Part shown: positions 18,376-20,630 of the stretch, piece by piece
How the letters are laid out: every line of letters begins with the position of its first letter
How positions within the stretch are numbered: position 1 is the first letter of the stretch
Assembly: GCA_011763485.2 (NCBI GenBank)
Contig: JAANSK020280268.1
Span: forward strand, 1 to 20,630
Origin: Isoetes engelmannii
Lineage: Eukaryota > Streptophyta > Lycopodiopsida > Isoetales > Isoetaceae
Length of the DNA: 20,630 nucleotides
Direction: 5' to 3'
Notes under the pieces: model-generated
What the model was told of the DNA's origin: nothing
What the model saw: the letters and a program-made list of their open reading frames with translations, nothing else
The model's database searches: none
Made by a program: the position numbers and the translations under genes

Positions 18376-18455
18376 CATTCCATTCCATTCTATTCTATTC
18401 TATTCTATTCTATTCTATTCTATTCTATTCTATTCTATTCTATTCTATTCTATTC
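18376..18455. repeat. Pentanucleotide microsatellite (CATTC)3(TATTC)13
   Basis: Three CATTC units are followed by 13 uninterrupted TATTC units. The tract follows the 3' part of the LINE relic and may have grown from its 3' tail, since some non-LTR elements end in short tandem repeats instead of poly-A. The tract is uninterrupted, so length variation between individuals is likely. Frames reading ILFYSILFYS across it are not genes. Confidence 0.95.
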
Positions 18456-18461
18456 CCTGAC

Positions 18462-18605
18462 ATGAATTTCAGTGCAAATTCAACTCAGATAGGTTCCTTG
18501 AGATGCAAGAAAGATGTGTGCAAAAGTCTGATAGAAGAAGATCTCAACAAGATTTTCAAAATTACACCTGACGGGGCCAAAAAATGGTCAATGACCCTGG
18601 CAACA
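18462..18605 (+). pseudogene. Possible exon fragment interrupted by LINE insertion
   Basis: An open frame reads MNFSANSTQIGSLRCKKDV, then CKSLIEEDLNKIFKITPD and GAKKWSMTLATSNFL, with coding-like composition. The short LINE insertion at 18619 interrupts it. If the insertion and one copy of its target duplication are removed, a frame continues as SNFLRIEFEISFLG. I do not recognise the family, and no splice sites are certain. It could be one more exon of the unidentified gene hinted at in 14790-15284, or chance. Confidence 0.25.
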
Positions 18606-18713
18606 AGCAATTTTCTACCTCTCCACTTACTTTGTACCATTCCCATTCTTTTAATTTATTGAGATTTAGTTCTTCAAAAAAAAAAAAAAAAAAAAAAAAA
18701 AGCAATTTTCTAC
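18606..18713 (+). mobile_element. Very short LINE insertion with 13-bp target duplication
   Basis: AGCAATTTTCTAC occurs at 18606-18618 and again, identically, at 18701-18713. Between the copies are 57 bp ending TTTAGTTCTTC plus an A25 tract (18676-18700). The 57 bp match the extreme 3' end of the LINE fragment at 3338-3394 with only a few differences. This is a textbook target-primed insertion in which reverse transcription stopped almost at once. The perfect duplication and long pure A-tail point to a fairly recent event. Confidence 0.93.
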
Positions 18714-19539
18714 GAATAGAGTTTGAGATATCTTTTTTGGGTTTTGCTGCCTCTAACTACCTCTGACAGATCTTGTAGATTAGGTGCAAGATGTCACTTT
18801 TCTTGAAAACAAGGATTAAAGCTAGGTAAATGCGATTTGAGTGTGACAAACTTTCAATATCAAGAAACAACAAGCAAAAACTTGCAGAAGGAGCTTGAGG
18901 TATGATTTTTTATTTTATCGAGTTGAGGCTACTCTGACACACCTGCTCAGCACGTGTAATTTTGAACTTCTTTGAAGAATACTTTGAAGAATAATTGTTA
19001 GCTAGAAAAACTAGATAACTTATGTAAATCGATAATTTAAGGATACAAATGCTTTTCTACACTTGTTTTTTGTATGTTTATATTTTTTTATGATAGCTAG
19101 ATATGCAATGGATGAGAAGTGAACCAGTGGAAATGGAAATTGCTATTTTTACTTACAATTTGTGAATCGACAACATTATATGATTATGGAGTCTGGATAC
19201 TAACTCTTGCTATCTTTTTGGATTTTCTTACTGTAGAGAAACACTCTAACAGGTAAACATGTTCTTAGGACTTAACATTTAGAATGTAGAGACTCACTTA
19301 GAACTTTCCACTATATCTCACTAAATTTCGCGTAATTTATTATTTTTGCTTTGAAAATGTAACAGAGAGATCTTACCAAGGTTGGATTTTCATTTGTTTG
19401 AGCAACAAATAGGATTAAAGAACATTCCCAAGCTCTATTGTCTTGGGCACAGGTTGTAATTTCACATAACAGTCAATAAATTGTCATTTTGCTTCAAAAT
19501 CTCATGAATTTGGAAGCAAGGAAGGTAATTCTATGCTCT
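18714..19539. other. Unassigned AT-rich stretch
   Basis: I see no gene or element end. The DNA is AT-rich with stops in all frames. Confidence 0.4.
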
Positions 19540-19920
19540 GAAAGGTAAATCCATGACTTATCAAAAGCTCTAGATGGTTGCCAATATGGAAAGTGGTTGG
19601 CAACATGGGATTCATGAAGTAAGGAAGTAAGGTCACATGGAGGGTAAGCCAAAAGTGATGCACGTGATTATGAGAGCATGTACAGGGTGAACCTCCATGA
19701 CAAATGAGTATAGAGTTAGCACAATGGAGTTGCCATATGGAAGTGTGGTGGCAACTGGATATGAATGATTGGGAATGAAGGAGTAGAAGTGGCTAGCATG
19801 AGTTTTGGACAACTTTAAGCAGATTATCATGTTATGGATGTAGTAGAGGATAGACCTGCACGTGACAAAGCTTGAGTTAGCAAAATATGTTATTGTGGTG
19901 GCAGGGATGGCAGCAGCACT
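19540..19920. repeat. Degenerate repeats of about 150 bp with hairpins
   Basis: Similar blocks lie about 152 bp apart. One has GTTGCCAA...TTGGCAAC (19577-19604) and the next AGTTGCCA...TGGCAACT (19728-19756), each a perfect 8-bp inverted repeat round a 12-13 bp loop containing TATGGAA. A third, weaker block (about 19850-19910) shares GAGTTAGCA and GTGGTGGCA. This looks like an old tandem repeat, perhaps from an untranslated part of a retrotransposon. Confidence 0.55.
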
Positions 19921-20337
19921 TCATGGAGATGTGAATGAGATGGAAGAAAGGAATATGAATGAATATGAAGCATGGGAATGAGTATGGCAGATGCTCCTGC
20001 ATGGAAACAATGAACTCTATCATCATTTACTCGAGCTTAAGACCTTGTATTTGCTACTACTTGCCTAATCTTGGTTGTTCTTGAGTTAGTACAGCAACAA
20101 ACACCTTGAAAATGTGTGAGACACTTTTGAAGTATCAAAACTGAAGCTAATCTATTGAAAGAAAACTAAACAACTCTTCTACTACTATCTAAGATGTCTA
20201 AACTATATTTTTTTGTCATTTTAATTTTCTATATTTCTTAGTTTTAGCATGAGTAGCAACTTGAACTCTAATCTAATGCAACCGACCTACTAAACTCACT
20301 ATTCAAACAAACTAAAGGCAACATGATGCTGCCTACC
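19921..20337. other. Unassigned stretch before CACTA end
   Basis: I see nothing recognisable in this AT-rich DNA. The bases ACC at 20335-20337, immediately before the CACTA end, are the expected site of a 3-bp target duplication, but the other end of the transposon is outside the window. Confidence 0.4.
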
Positions 20338-20630
20338 CACTACAAGAGAACAATGATTTATTGTCACTTTTTTTGTCACTAAAATAATGTGTCAAAAATC
20401 TGATACAAAAGTGACAATAACAATGACAAAAATAGTGACAATGAATGTGACAATAGAGTGACGTAATAGTGACAAAAAAGAGTGACAAAAAGATGATGTA
20501 AAGGTGACTATAATGTGACAATAGATTGACATGGTTTTGACAAAACCATGTGTCAAAAATGTGACAATAGATTGACTTAATACTGACAAAAGTATTGACA
20601 AACAAATGATATAAATCTGACTATAATATG
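20338..20630 (+). mobile_element. Left end of a CACTA (En/Spm) transposon, partial
   Basis: CACTACAAGAGAA at 20338-20350 fits the terminal inverted repeat of plant CACTA transposons (typically CACTACAAGAAA). It is followed by a dense subterminal array of TGACA-type motifs in both orientations. Examples are TTGTCAC and GTGTCAAAAA near the end, then many GTGACAATA or GTGACAAAA every 10-20 bp. Subterminal arrays of short repeats are the transposase-binding regions of this superfamily. A perfect palindrome (ACATGGTTTT at 20529-20538, AAAACCATGT at 20542-20551) lies within it. The element runs past the window edge, so its transposase and other end cannot be judged. Minus-strand frames here (SIVTFLTHGF type) are translations of the repeats. 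Confidence 0.82.

Noticed and set aside
18190-18465. Frames reading ILFYSILFYS
   Set aside because: These are translations of the (TATTC)n microsatellite.
20333-20605. Two minus-strand frames rich in Val, Thr, Ile and Cys
   Set aside because: They are translations of the CACTA subterminal repeats, with no ATG-to-domain structure.
1-20630. tRNA, rRNA, miRNA precursor or riboswitch genes
   Set aside because: I saw no cloverleaf with conserved A and B boxes and no long near-perfect hairpin. The tRNA-like TGGTATCAGAGC sites are retrotransposon primer-binding sites.

Overview
The window is nuclear DNA from a land plant, almost certainly a flowering plant. It is AT-rich, with GT-AG introns, plant-type LTR retrotransposons, LINEs and an En/Spm-type transposon end. 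I cannot name the species. The one intact protein-coding gene is a six-exon 4-coumarate:CoA ligase (4CL) homologue on the + strand, with coding exons between 6721 and 10293. Nearly everything else is mobile-element debris, simple repeats or unassigned DNA.

Layout. 1-2140: gene-poor, with a T25 tract. About 2160-2690: dead Ty3/gypsy reverse transcriptase (RT) fragment, - strand. About 2770-3402: 5'-truncated LINE 3' end, + strand, ending in a poly-A. 3403-5364: unassigned, with one weak short ORF. 5365-6640: tandem repeats and a duplicated segment that lead into the 4CL promoter. 6672-10293: 4CL gene with five introns, the second about 1.6 kb. 11171-12140: dead Ty1/copia RT/RNase H fragment, - strand. 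12147-14217: a mosaic of two 143-145 bp TRIM-like LTR units joined through a shared primer-binding site to a putative 1.45-kb LTR, all - strand. About 14790-15284: two possible orphan exons. 15625-16270: a possible Ty3/gypsy polypurine tract and LTR, + strand. 16780-18455: dead LINE of a type unlike common plant L1, followed by a (TATTC)n tract. 18619-18700: a very short LINE insertion with a perfect 13-bp target-site duplication. 19540-19920: degenerate repeats with hairpins. 20338-20630: the left end of a CACTA transposon, cut by the window edge.

The encoded ligase keeps the adenylate-forming catalytic residues. It differs from canonical 4CL at several positions described as substrate-pocket residues, so its acid substrate is probably not simply 4-coumarate. 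All three long RT relics (gypsy, copia, LINE) have lost the YxDD catalytic box. I see no operon-like cooperation, RNA gene, CRISPR array or clearly novel system. The best leads are the divergent 4CL, its duplicated upstream region, and the TRIM/LTR mosaic.
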